A DNA stretch of 7,567 bases from an uncultured Bacteroides sp. (GCF_900547205.1 NZ_URFY01000091.1:1-7567); one strand, 5' to 3'; counted from the stretch's first letter, positions 1 through 6,566 are shown. Notes: generated by a model not told the origin, from the letters alone. Made by a program: numbers and translations.

Positions 1-970
1 AAAAGACGATGCCAACACAGGCATTTTTTTGGTCGTTAGTAAGAGCTACATCACCAGGGATCAAATAGCCCTCATTCTTACTGTTTTTACAATAGAAATC
101 ACCAACCTTCGCATCATCAAGGGTATAGGTTTTACTGATTATCTCCGGTGCAGAGGTGTAGCGGGTATTGGCTGCTACTGGAGCTGATATATTGATTTTA
201 TTGCCATAAGTTGTACCATTAAAGGTATAAAAGCAACGAATACCACTGGGAGTAATGTAGGCAGGGACGATGCATCGCAAACTGCCGTCTGCCGCTTGGT
301 AGGGTACATAAACATTATCACCTATCGTTAAGCTTACGTCAGATACCATTATATTACACTTTGTATCTTTTCCGTCATCAAGCCTATATGCTGTGGGGGT
401 AAGATAGATCGAAGCAAAAGCATGTTTCAACTCTGCATCCAACGTCGTTACTGAAGATGCTAAGTGACCGGTTCTATCCCATACCATCAGGTCAGAAGAA
501 CGATAGTCTTTTATATCACTCTGATTAAACTTGGGAGCGAATCTGTCTTTCAAGTCGTCTACTCCTTTCACTCCGTCAGCAGCACGGCTATAGGGATAAT
601 AAACGATGTATGTCGTGGACTCAGGGTCGTAATAACATCCGCCTTTGTGATCACTGCTGTCAAAGCCCCACGTATTGTTACTGCTATCGTATTTATAAGG
701 TATATTATCGTATATCGGCTTATTGGAGGCATCCAGAATAATGATACCCACACGGTCGCCCTCTTCAAAAGTCGTCGTATTGTCATTATCCGTGGCACGG
801 GTATCGGGAGCACCGTCCTTCATGAAGTCGGCGGCACAGACGGTGAGTTCAAGGGCATCACCAGGTTGCGGTTGCCCGTTGGGAACTGTGCTTGCAGTAT
901 CGTCTTCACTGCTACAAGCAGCAAAGCTAAGCAAGAAAGTCAGCAGAGTATATTTTAATAATTTCGTCAT
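1..970 (-). CDS. Fimbrillin-family (Mfa1/FimA-like) lipoprotein with C-terminal extension, 3' end cut by the window
   Basis: Only the first 323 codons are in the window, with no stop reached. The N-terminus (MTKLLKYTLLTFLLSFAACS) is a lipoprotein signal peptide with lipobox SFAAC, Cys19. A Thr-Arg-Ala motif follows at residues 57-59, then EEGDRVGIII (69-78) and YIVYYPYS (121-128), the pattern of Bacteroidales fimbrillin-like proteins (Mfa_like_1). From about residue 287 a second domain begins (VGDFYCKN, then NACVGIVF at 317-323). It resembles the C-terminal domain of the upstream 620-aa pilin (VGDYYYAD...AACIGIVF). The start is taken as ATG at 970; an in-frame ATG at 976 would add two residues. 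The gap to the upstream stop is 12 bases (6 with the alternative start), so translational coupling is likely. Inferred role: surface pilus accessory or tip subunit. The N-terminal coding part is GC-rich (34 of 60 at 841-900) and the later part AT-rich (21 of 60 at 61-120). Confidence 0.85.
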   Translation of the reverse strand, partial: MTKLLKYTLLTFLLSFAACSSEDDTASTVPNGQPQPGDALELTVCAADFMKDGAPDTRATDNDNTTTFEEGDRVGIIILDASNKPIYDNIPYKYDSSNNTWGFDSSDHKGGCYYDPESTTYIVYYPYSRAADGVKGVDDLKDRFAPKFNQSDIKDYRSSDLMVWDRTGHLASSVTTLDAELKHAFASIYLTPTAYRLDDGKDTKCNIMVSDVSLTIGDNVYVPYQAADGSLRCIVPAYITPSGIRCFYTFNGTTYGNKINISAPVAANTRYTSAPEIISKTYTLDDAKVGDFYCKNSKNEGYLIPGDVALTNDQKNACVGIVF

Positions 971-982
971 TATCATTCACTT

Positions 983-2845
983 TTAAAAGGTTAATATAGC
1001 ACGGACATAAGCAGGATCAGTATCTTTTTCTTTCCAACCTTTAATGCCGCCTTTGAAAGTAAAAGAACCGACATTGTATTGTCTGAAGCCTCTATTATAT
1101 TCGGAACTGGACAAATAATCGTCCGATTTAAACCAAGTGCCCTTCGCAGTAGTTACTTTTTCTTGAATGCTACCGCTTGCTTGATATATATCATACAACT
1201 GCCCTGTGGAAGGGAAATACCACACGCTGCTGTTTGAAGGAGTCTGGAAAGAGTTGCCATACGTTGAAATGTAGTACATTGCAGGATAGTCGTTTACTGC
1301 ATCATCAGGTTTCAGGTGACCACCCTCATTAGCTTTTGCCATAATCTTCCGGCTATTGTAATATCCCAAATAGTCATTCTGATCGTAAGAAGTTTCTATT
1401 AATACGTTATCGCCACCCCATGCACATTTACTATTATATGCATCTTCCAATGCGACCACATAGCCACGGATGCCATTCGGCAGTTTGCTGCCATAATTGC
1501 TTGCATCATCTCCCGTGCCTGCACCCACTTTAAAGACGATACCTATGCAGGCTGCCGAACTGCTGCCGGATCTATAGTCAGCCGACCAAGTACCGTCGGC
1601 ATAGTAGTAATCACCTACTTCCGGGCACCGTTCAAACGAGAACACCAAATCGCCCCGTATACCGGAGACTGTATGCGTAATTTTTCCGTCTGCGCCGCTT
1701 GTAGCAGTAGAGATTTGAGCGATTCCTTGTACCAAATAGCAGCGGAGATTCGAGCTTGCTGCATAGCTGATTGTAATGGCTTGATTAAGATTCACCGTAT
1801 ATTTACCTCCGCTTTGAGTAGCACCCGATATATTGAAACCGTCCACTCCATTGTCGGGACAAGTCACGTTGAACTCTGTGGCTGGTGCGACAGTGCCACT
1901 TGTTGCAGTGCCTTCCTGCCAAGTAACCGTTTTTTGGTCTGTTACCTCAAGTTCTTTCCCTTTCGTCACCGTAATATCATAGGTATATTGCTTGCCGCAT
2001 TCAAAATTAGCATCATCAACGGTTTTCGTAGTATAATAATAGTCGCGGGCGGCGTCAGTACCTTCGTCAATGGTTACTTTGATGAACTTTGTTTTTTCCG
2101 CTACCTGTTGCGGAACTACGATGGCTTGCACGCTCTTCTGGAAGCCTTCCGGGAGAGTACCCGATACGTTGTTAGGGGTAATCGCAGTGGTGCCTGTAGC
2201 GGTTTGTTCCATTATGCCGGTGCTCTTGTCAATCTTGCCCGAAGTAATAGCTTGGCTGAGAATGCTGACAGTGGCGTTCCGTATATTCTCATCTGTCAGT
2301 CCATTGCCCTTTGTCAGGTTAATCACCACTTTGGCGGGCAGGTGTTTGAAGGTGAGTTCCCTGTCTCTATCGCTGTACGCAATCTTCTGCGACATGGCAT
2401 AGAGTAAGTCGCTCGCTGCATAGCCGTCACTGCTTTGGTCAGTCTTAACAGTCCATGTAGTTGGCAATTGGGTGGCATTTGCCCCTCCGGTGGAATTGGA
2501 ACCGTCACCGCAATACCATGCGCTGACGAGTTTCGTTTCGTTAGCCTTCTGCCAGTAAAAGGTATTGGCGGCATCCATACCGGTTAGCGTAGCCGTCTTG
2601 TCGCTTGTCGGTTTATATTCCTTTACCTCGCCATCCACCTGCACGGCAATCTTTTCGTCACCTGTCCAAGTGTTGTCCGTCGTGGCACGGGTCTGTGTCA
2701 GTCCCTCCATCGCTGTGGCGAAGGTCATCGGGTATTTGCCCTCGGGCAGGGCAATGTTGTCGTCATCTGCACTGCACGAAGCAAACAGCGTCAGGCAGAG
2801 GATGGCGGATGCCACATAAGTTTTCAGTAGAATTGATTTATTCAT
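983..2845 (-). CDS. Large fimbrillin-family lipoprotein (620 aa) with C-terminal lectin-like domain, candidate pilus tip/accessory subunit
   Basis: A signal peptide ends in lipobox LFASC (Cys24), followed by acidic SADDD, typical of surface-exposed Bacteroidales lipoproteins. Residues about 25-310 form a fimbrillin (Mfa_like_1) domain: TRA at 52-54, TWTGDEKIAVQV at 59-70, SDLLYAM at 145-151, ELTFKHLPAKVVINL at 163-177 and a closing KELEVTDQKTVTWQEG at 297-312. Residues about 320-405 are a beta-rich linker domain I cannot name. Residues about 407-620 (VGDYYYADGTW at 410-420, YFPSTGQLYDIY at 543-554, YLSSSEYNRGF at 577-587, ending YVRAILTF) resemble the Lcl_C/DUF1566-type C-type-lectin-like domains found at the C-terminus of many Bacteroidales surface proteins. 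At 620 aa it is about twice the length of a simple fimbrillin. ATG at 2845 follows an A-rich leader. Inferred role: tip or side subunit with a ligand-binding head. The ligand is unknown. Confidence 0.88.
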   Translation of the reverse strand: MNKSILLKTYVASAILCLTLFASCSADDDNIALPEGKYPMTFATAMEGLTQTRATTDNTWTGDEKIAVQVDGEVKEYKPTSDKTATLTGMDAANTFYWQKANETKLVSAWYCGDGSNSTGGANATQLPTTWTVKTDQSSDGYAASDLLYAMSQKIAYSDRDRELTFKHLPAKVVINLTKGNGLTDENIRNATVSILSQAITSGKIDKSTGIMEQTATGTTAITPNNVSGTLPEGFQKSVQAIVVPQQVAEKTKFIKVTIDEGTDAARDYYYTTKTVDDANFECGKQYTYDITVTKGKELEVTDQKTVTWQEGTATSGTVAPATEFNVTCPDNGVDGFNISGATQSGGKYTVNLNQAITISYAASSNLRCYLVQGIAQISTATSGADGKITHTVSGIRGDLVFSFERCPEVGDYYYADGTWSADYRSGSSSAACIGIVFKVGAGTGDDASNYGSKLPNGIRGYVVALEDAYNSKCAWGGDNVLIETSYDQNDYLGYYNSRKIMAKANEGGHLKPDDAVNDYPAMYYISTYGNSFQTPSNSSVWYFPSTGQLYDIYQASGSIQEKVTTAKGTWFKSDDYLSSSEYNRGFRQYNVGSFTFKGGIKGWKEKDTDPAYVRAILTF

Positions 2846-2849
2846 CGTA

Positions 2850-2863
2850 TCTTTCTTTTTTTG
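2850..2863 (-). promoter_or_regulatory. A-rich translation leader (CAAAAAAAGAAAGA) of the 620-aa pilin gene
   Basis: On the minus strand this 14-base run ends 4 bases before the ATG at 2845. The same 14 bases occur just before the ATG at 6465. There is no Shine-Dalgarno sequence. A-rich leaders are the usual initiation context in Bacteroidetes, so this is best read as the ribosome-loading region. Confidence 0.55.
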
Positions 2864-2875
2864 TTATCGTGTGCC

Positions 2876-2899
2876 ACCGGCAGCGGCGAGGCTGCCAGT
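2876..2899 (-). other. GC-rich stem-loop in the leader of the 620-aa pilin gene
   Basis: On the minus strand ACTGGCAGC and GCTGCCGGT pair over 9 positions, one of them a G-U wobble, with a 6-base loop (CTCGCC). It starts 30 bases upstream of the ATG at 2845. No T-tract follows in either direction, so it is not a classic intrinsic terminator. An RNA processing or stability element, or a weak attenuator, would fit. Its GC richness contrasts with the AT-rich gene upstream. Confidence 0.55.
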
Positions 2900-2922
2900 T
2901 GCTACCTTATAGGGTGCATACT

Positions 2923-2945
2923 CCGGGCTTACGCATAGTGCCCGG
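2923..2945 (-). other. Stem-loop just after the stop of the 426-aa helical-protein gene
   Basis: CCGGGC at 2923-2928 pairs perfectly with GCCCGG at 2940-2945 around an 11-base loop. It lies 12 bases beyond the stop codon of the upstream gene in the direction of transcription. It could protect the 3' end of that gene's message or weaken read-through, but no U-tract follows on the minus strand. Confidence 0.45.
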
Positions 2946-2957
2946 CGATGGCTGTTG

Positions 2958-4238
2958 TTAAGCAGCGATATATTCATCCATACTTATACCTTTTTCCATT
3001 GCTTTCTTGATAATGGCATCCTTATCAAAATCAGTGAGGTTTGTCTGCACAACATTTGTACCAGTAGCTTCTAAATTCAAATAAGAAAGGTTGTTTTTGA
3101 TATTTCTCCACATATCTAATACATCTTTGAAGGATTTCAGGAGAGCAGCATAATCCGGACCGGGAATCGTTTCTCCAGTTTCTGACTTTTTGGGGGTTAG
3201 AGCTTCTTTTACTTCATCTAAATCTATTTTCAGTGCATTCCATGGAGCACAAACATCGTTCATTTCTTCTTTGATACCTTTTGCTTCTTTTATTGTTTGA
3301 TTTACTGAAACTTTTAACTCAGCTAAAGAAGCAATGACAGCATTATAGCCATTCTTATAATCTCCATAAGATTCGATTTCCTTTTTAGCAGCACTAAGTT
3401 TCATACCTAATATAACAAGCTCGGCAGTGGCAATTGCGAGAACCGGTAGGACAAAAATGCCTACTATCATTCCAAATTTAAATCCGCCAAAATAAAATGA
3501 GAAAGTAACCAATGTCAGGCTTAATCCGGCAGCTATGGCATATGCGGCAATTGATGCATTATAATTGGAAATATCGGATTGCAACAGCTCAATACGCTTG
3601 GCTATCTTATCACGCGCTTCTGCTTGTAAAGTTGATTCTTTATCCAACTGTTCAATGATTTTCTTATATTCATCCACCTGTTTCTTGTCGAAGTTTTTCT
3701 GAAACTCTTGCACGTTATCCACTGATACATTTATATTTTCTTTAGATTTATCCAAATTATCCAATATGTCATCAATGCTTGAGGATAAGTTGCGTTTTGC
3801 GTTTTCATTGTAACTATCTTCCACTAATTTCTCCAATGCCTTAATGGAATCTAATATTGATGCTTCAATCCACGAAGCTTTCTGTGAAACTTGACCGTAA
3901 GTTCTTTTTAATGAATCGTAACATTTTTCCCATTGGTTCCAATTTGAATTAATGTTCCCTACATAGTTGCGGCAATGCTGTATCGTATCGCCACTTTTAA
4001 GTAAATCCGTAACTTTTTCAACAACATCATAAGAAACAAATTGTTTTTTGAATCTGTTGATATTATTCACATGAGATACATAAACCGCATATTCAGTAGG
4101 TACATCCTTTAAGGGTTCCACTTCATTTGCCATCATTGACTGGACTGAACAGAGCTGTTCTTTCGGCTTCAATTTGTTCTGTACTTTCTGATACTCCCTT
4201 GAAAAATTGGGGAATAACGCATTAATTTCTTTTTCCAT
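2958..4238 (-). CDS. Helical protein with central hydrophobic hairpin, possible ClyA/HBL/XaxA-like alpha-pore-forming toxin
   Basis: I do not recognise this protein from a specific motif. It is 426 aa from ATG 4238; an in-frame GTG at 4259 would add seven residues. It has no signal peptide and no lipobox, unlike all the complete neighbouring genes. Residues about 40-228 are strongly helical and charged, with heptad-like stretches (about 167-227). Two hydrophobic segments follow at about 230-250 and 255-279, split by a short turn, Gly251-Gly-Phe-Lys254. Then come more charged helices (about 281-348, Trp333) and a final helix pair (Trp377). Long helices either side of one hydrophobic hairpin, at roughly 350-430 aa, is the layout of ClyA, Bacillus HBL/Nhe, MakA and XaxA/YaxA toxins; some of these also lack a cleaved signal. 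An ordinary two-pass inner-membrane coiled-coil protein is the main alternative. The gene is AT-rich (20 of 60 GC at 3361-3420) and follows a 208-base gap. The CDS itself is certain; the function is not. Confidence 0.9.
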   Translation of the reverse strand: MEKEINALFPNFSREYQKVQNKLKPKEQLCSVQSMMANEVEPLKDVPTEYAVYVSHVNNINRFKKQFVSYDVVEKVTDLLKSGDTIQHCRNYVGNINSNWNQWEKCYDSLKRTYGQVSQKASWIEASILDSIKALEKLVEDSYNENAKRNLSSSIDDILDNLDKSKENINVSVDNVQEFQKNFDKKQVDEYKKIIEQLDKESTLQAEARDKIAKRIELLQSDISNYNASIAAYAIAAGLSLTLVTFSFYFGGFKFGMIVGIFVLPVLAIATAELVILGMKLSAAKKEIESYGDYKNGYNAVIASLAELKVSVNQTIKEAKGIKEEMNDVCAPWNALKIDLDEVKEALTPKKSETGETIPGPDYAALLKSFKDVLDMWRNIKNNLSYLNLEATGTNVVQTNLTDFDKDAIIKKAMEKGISMDEYIAA

Positions 4239-4446
4239 ACTTGCAATTTTTTTAAGCACATTCTACAATGCTGCTTTCTGTAAACATAATATTTTTCAAT
4301 TTACATCGCCGATATTAGCCGGCTATGATTCAGAGGGAGTTTTCAGAAGTTATATGCCGAAAACCGTATCGGTTCAATCTGTTTTTTATCTGTATTTCCT
4401 TGTACTGGGACAAGGAAGTACAGATAATATGTTATTCATTCAGATA
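4239..4446. other. 208-base AT-rich intergenic region, largest gap in the window
   Basis: It separates the stop of the 333-aa pilin (4447) from the start of the helical protein (4238). It contains an 18-bp imperfect inverted repeat (listed separately), a 10-bp palindrome TAGCCGGCTA at 4316-4325, and a short AACCG/CGGTT inverted repeat at 4362-4374. No convincing Bacteroides promoter (TTTG at -33 with TAnnTTTG at -7) is visible. The nearest match, TATGTTTA on the minus strand at 4281-4288, lacks a -33 partner. No small ORF in it looks coding. Confidence 0.6.
4386..4427 (-). other. Long stem-loop (18-bp arms, 6-base loop) after the 333-aa pilin gene
   Basis: Plus-strand arms TTATCTGTATTTCCTTGT (4386-4403) and ACAAGGAAGTACAGATAA (4410-4427) are complementary at 17 of 18 positions. 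The one exception is a G-U pair if read on plus and an A-C mismatch on minus. It begins 19 bases after the pilin stop codon in the direction of transcription. On the minus strand the bases after it are AAAAAA, not T, so it is not a standard Rho-independent terminator. It may set the 3' end of the pilin message by blocking exonucleases, reduce read-through, or mark an insertion boundary. Confidence 0.6.
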
Positions 4447-5448
4447 TCAATCCATCACAGCATCACCCGGCACAGGGACACCTACCGCTTCCCAATCCTC
4501 AATCTTGGATGTTACCTCAAGTCCTGTCAGCTTGAGCGTAATCTGGTACTGGTATTTCTTGCCGCTTTCAAAAACAGCAGCCCCCGGTGTAGCGTCGAAT
4601 GCCGGAATGGTATATTTCAGTATACCGCCATCCGCCAGCGTAAAGGTCAATACTTTACCTATCATATCTTGCGGAACAAGAATGGCTTCGTTGTATTTCA
4701 CGTTAGGATCGGTGAAATCCGTACAAATGGTCTGCCCCAAGGTCATGTCGCTGCTGGATGTTGTGCTGGCAGCCGAAAGCATACCGGCACGTTGGGATTG
4801 AATACTCATATCGGCAGAGGTCGAGGGCGTGAAATTACCGTTAAGAGTAACGCCACCCAGCTTCACGGCACCCGTTGAAGCCAGTTTCGGTGCTCCCTCG
4901 CCCACTTTGATGGCAAGTTCCAGTTTCGAGAGCAAGTGATAAAACGTAAGCTGCACCGGACTATTGCTCCGGGCTACATCCTTTTCGTAAGCATACAGCA
5001 GGTCGGAGTGGGTGTAGGCGATACTGCCTACACTCTGGTCAGCTTCCACTTTATATTCCACAGCAGCAGTGGGGAAAGCATCATCGGCTGTGAAAGGAGC
5101 GGTGAAATTACCGTGGATAGCATAGATATTTATCTTATGTCCGCTTTCCGGGAAAAACATCTCAGTACCGCCCTCGAATCCATTCCCTCCAGTGGCTTTC
5201 AGTTGGTTCGCTTTATATATAGGTGTTGGGTTAGGTGCCGTTTCTGCATCATCCACCCATACACTCACCACTTCATCGGCTGTTATCGAAGTACCTTGTG
5301 TCGCAGTGAATGCACGTGTCTGCTGCACCTCCACACCGCTTGTCAGACGAAGTCTCACCGCTCCGTTATCCGTTCCGTTTTCATCGTTCGTGCAGCCTGC
5401 CAATATCAGGGCGGCAGCTGCTATTGTTGCAAATAGGTTTGTTTTCAT
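4447..5448 (-). CDS. Fimbrillin-family (Mfa1/FimA-like) lipoprotein, 333 aa
   Basis: This is a probable structural or accessory subunit of a type V pilus. The signal peptide ends in LILAGC (Cys19), followed by TNDENGTDNG. Thr-Arg-Ala lies at 44-46, the position expected for the Arg-protease site that releases the strand for polymerisation in FimA/Mfa1 proteins. The Mfa_like_1 pattern continues with HSDLLYAYE (147-155), LTFYHLLSKLELAI (167-180), AILVPQ (255-260), KKYQYQITL (297-305) and the closing TGLEVTSKIEDWE (308-320). This closing segment matches the end of the next pilin upstream (TGLDVTSTIEDW). There is no extra C-terminal domain. ATG at 5448 lies 69 bases after the upstream stop and follows an A-rich leader (AAAGACAAGAAA). 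A long stem-loop lies shortly beyond its stop. Sequence alone does not say whether it or the 315-aa pilin forms the shaft. Confidence 0.9.
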   Translation of the reverse strand: MKTNLFATIAAAALILAGCTNDENGTDNGAVRLRLTSGVEVQQTRAFTATQGTSITADEVVSVWVDDAETAPNPTPIYKANQLKATGGNGFEGGTEMFFPESGHKINIYAIHGNFTAPFTADDAFPTAAVEYKVEADQSVGSIAYTHSDLLYAYEKDVARSNSPVQLTFYHLLSKLELAIKVGEGAPKLASTGAVKLGGVTLNGNFTPSTSADMSIQSQRAGMLSAASTTSSSDMTLGQTICTDFTDPNVKYNEAILVPQDMIGKVLTFTLADGGILKYTIPAFDATPGAAVFESGKKYQYQITLKLTGLEVTSKIEDWEAVGVPVPGDAVMD

Positions 5449-5517
5449 TTTCTTGTCTTTACAAATAATTATATCATACGTTTTGGTTTTTTTAGCTTTC
5501 TCTTCCCGTTTACCGGG

Positions 5518-6465
5518 TTATTGGGCACTGCCCGATTCGCCGCTGCCATTGCCCGGCGTCCAATCTTCAATGGTCGAAGTAACATCCAGACCGGTGTTGC
5601 CGATGGTGATGGTGTATACATATTTGCTGCCGGCATTGAACTGCTTTGATTTTTCAGCCTTATTCACAGCCCATGTATAAGTCGCTCCGCCCCGCAGGTG
5701 GAACTCCAGATTCATGCCTTGGGTGTTGTCGCAGGGCAGCACGATGCCTTCGGCGCTTGTTCCTTTGGGGTTGGTTTTCAGAACAAGGGTGGCTGGTGCG
5801 GTTTGTGTGTCAACCGTTACACTGCCGCCTGTCACAACGTCATACGTCGCTTGGGTGCGTTGGTTGCTCAGCTTCACCATCATGCCTTCCAGTTTATCAG
5901 CGGTCAGTGAGCTGCCGTCCGCCTGAATGGTCAGTGCCAGCTTCACCAGCTTGTGTGTGAAGACAAATTTTACTTTCGGGTCATTCTTATGTTTTCCCGT
6001 CTCTTTGGCAGCACCCATCAGGTCAATTCCTTTCTGCGATTTCTGCTCGCTCACATCCACCGTATACGTGGTGTTTTCCTCACCCAAATCCCGATAGGGA
6101 TAATAGGCTACGAAATCTCTCGTCGTGCCGTCAATGGGGAAATAAATGGTATTACCCTCCGCTGCGGCAAAAATGCCGGAGGTTGATTCTTCTCCCGTGG
6201 TATACAGCTTGTTGGCGGCTTCCATGCCGGCACCGCTGAGCATATAGATGCCGATGGCATCACCCGTTTCCCAAGTCTTGTCATGTGCCCGGGTCTGCAC
6301 ATCAATCCCACTGCTCACTACGAGCGGCACCCGTCCGTCGCCCTGCGGCACATCCTTCTCACTGTCACTGCTGCATCCCCCTGCGAGGAACATGACAATG
6401 CAAAACGCTGCACCAAGCAACACACCGGGCGATTTGCCCGTACTAATGAAGTCCTTTTTCTTCAT
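5518..6465 (-). CDS. Fimbrillin-family (Mfa1/FimA-like) lipoprotein, 315 aa
   Basis: The start is ATG at 6465. A TTG at 6498 would add eleven lysine-rich residues and bury the A-rich leader, so it is unlikely. The signal peptide ends in FLAGGC (Cys31), followed by SSDSEKD. Thr-Arg-Ala is at 58-60 and is followed by the family pattern TWETGDAIGIYM (64-75). Further marks are FVAYYPYR (118-125), DLMGA (148-152), VKFVFTHKLVKLALTI (165-180), KYVYTITIGNTGLDVTSTIE (281-300) and a Gly/Ser-rich tail. This is a standard Mfa_like_1 pilin with no extra domain. It directly follows the Mfa2-like anchor gene, a place often taken by a pilus subunit gene in Bacteroidales loci. It would be exported as a lipoprotein and polymerised at the surface. 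The particular subunit role, shaft or accessory, is inferred from position only. Confidence 0.9.
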   Translation of the reverse strand: MKKKDFISTGKSPGVLLGAAFCIVMFLAGGCSSDSEKDVPQGDGRVPLVVSSGIDVQTRAHDKTWETGDAIGIYMLSGAGMEAANKLYTTGEESTSGIFAAAEGNTIYFPIDGTTRDFVAYYPYRDLGEENTTYTVDVSEQKSQKGIDLMGAAKETGKHKNDPKVKFVFTHKLVKLALTIQADGSSLTADKLEGMMVKLSNQRTQATYDVVTGGSVTVDTQTAPATLVLKTNPKGTSAEGIVLPCDNTQGMNLEFHLRGGATYTWAVNKAEKSKQFNAGSKYVYTITIGNTGLDVTSTIEDWTPGNGSGESGSAQ

Positions 6466-6466
6466 G

Positions 6467-6480
6467 TCTTTCTTTTTTTG
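6467..6480 (-). promoter_or_regulatory. A-rich translation leader (CAAAAAAAGAAAGA) of the 315-aa pilin gene
   Basis: This run ends one base before ATG 6465 on the minus strand and is identical over 14 bases to the leader of the 620-aa pilin gene at 2850-2863. It supports ATG 6465 as the true start over the upstream TTG. It replaces a Shine-Dalgarno site, as is common in Bacteroidetes. Confidence 0.55.
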
Positions 6481-6539
6481 ATTTTTTAAGTTGTACAATA
6501 ATCACCCTTGTTCCAACTACGCATTTATTTTTTAGTTTC

Positions 6540-6566
6540 TCAATTGTCAATTATCAATTATCAATT
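6540..6566. repeat. 7-bp tandem repeat (TCAATTR, about 3.9 copies) over the stop of the anchor gene
   Basis: On the plus strand the units are TCAATTG, TCAATTA, TCAATTA and TCAATT. On the minus strand this reads AATTGA TAATTGA TAATTGA CAATTGA. The stop codon (TGA) of the Mfa2-like gene lies inside the first unit, so the repeat spans the last codon and the start of the 95-base gap to the next pilin. A slipped-strand change here would alter the intergenic length, not the protein. The function is unknown. Confidence 0.7.

Noticed and set aside
464..958. Long open frame on the plus strand (164 codons)
   Set aside because: It lies wholly opposite the truncated fimbrillin, has no recognisable domain or leader, and the minus frame carries a clear lipoprotein signal and fimbrillin motifs.
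1673..2407. Plus-strand open frame of 244 codons
   Set aside because: It is the antisense shadow of the 620-aa pilin. It starts inside that gene without a leader, has no coherent protein features, and its high Cys content and mixed composition look non-coding.
4239..4259. GTG start at 4259 for the helical protein
   Set aside because: ATG 4238 follows an A-rich stretch and gives a lysine/glutamate-rich start. GTG remains possible and changes only seven residues.
4281..4288. TATGTTTA on the minus strand as a Bacteroides -7 element (TAnnTTTG) for the helical-protein gene
   Set aside because: The last base does not match and there is no TTTG-like -33 box at the right distance. The region is AT-rich, so such matches are expected by chance.
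5505..5535. Short inverted repeats around the stop of the 315-aa pilin (CCCG/CGGG and GGGC/GCCC) as a terminator
   Set aside because: The stems are only 4 to 6 bp and no T-tract follows on the minus strand. The next pilin starts 69 bases after the stop, so read-through is more likely.
6466..6498. TTG start at 6498 for the 315-aa pilin
   Set aside because: The added residues are a translated A-rich leader. ATG 6465 gives a normal lipoprotein signal peptide and has the same leader as another pilin gene.
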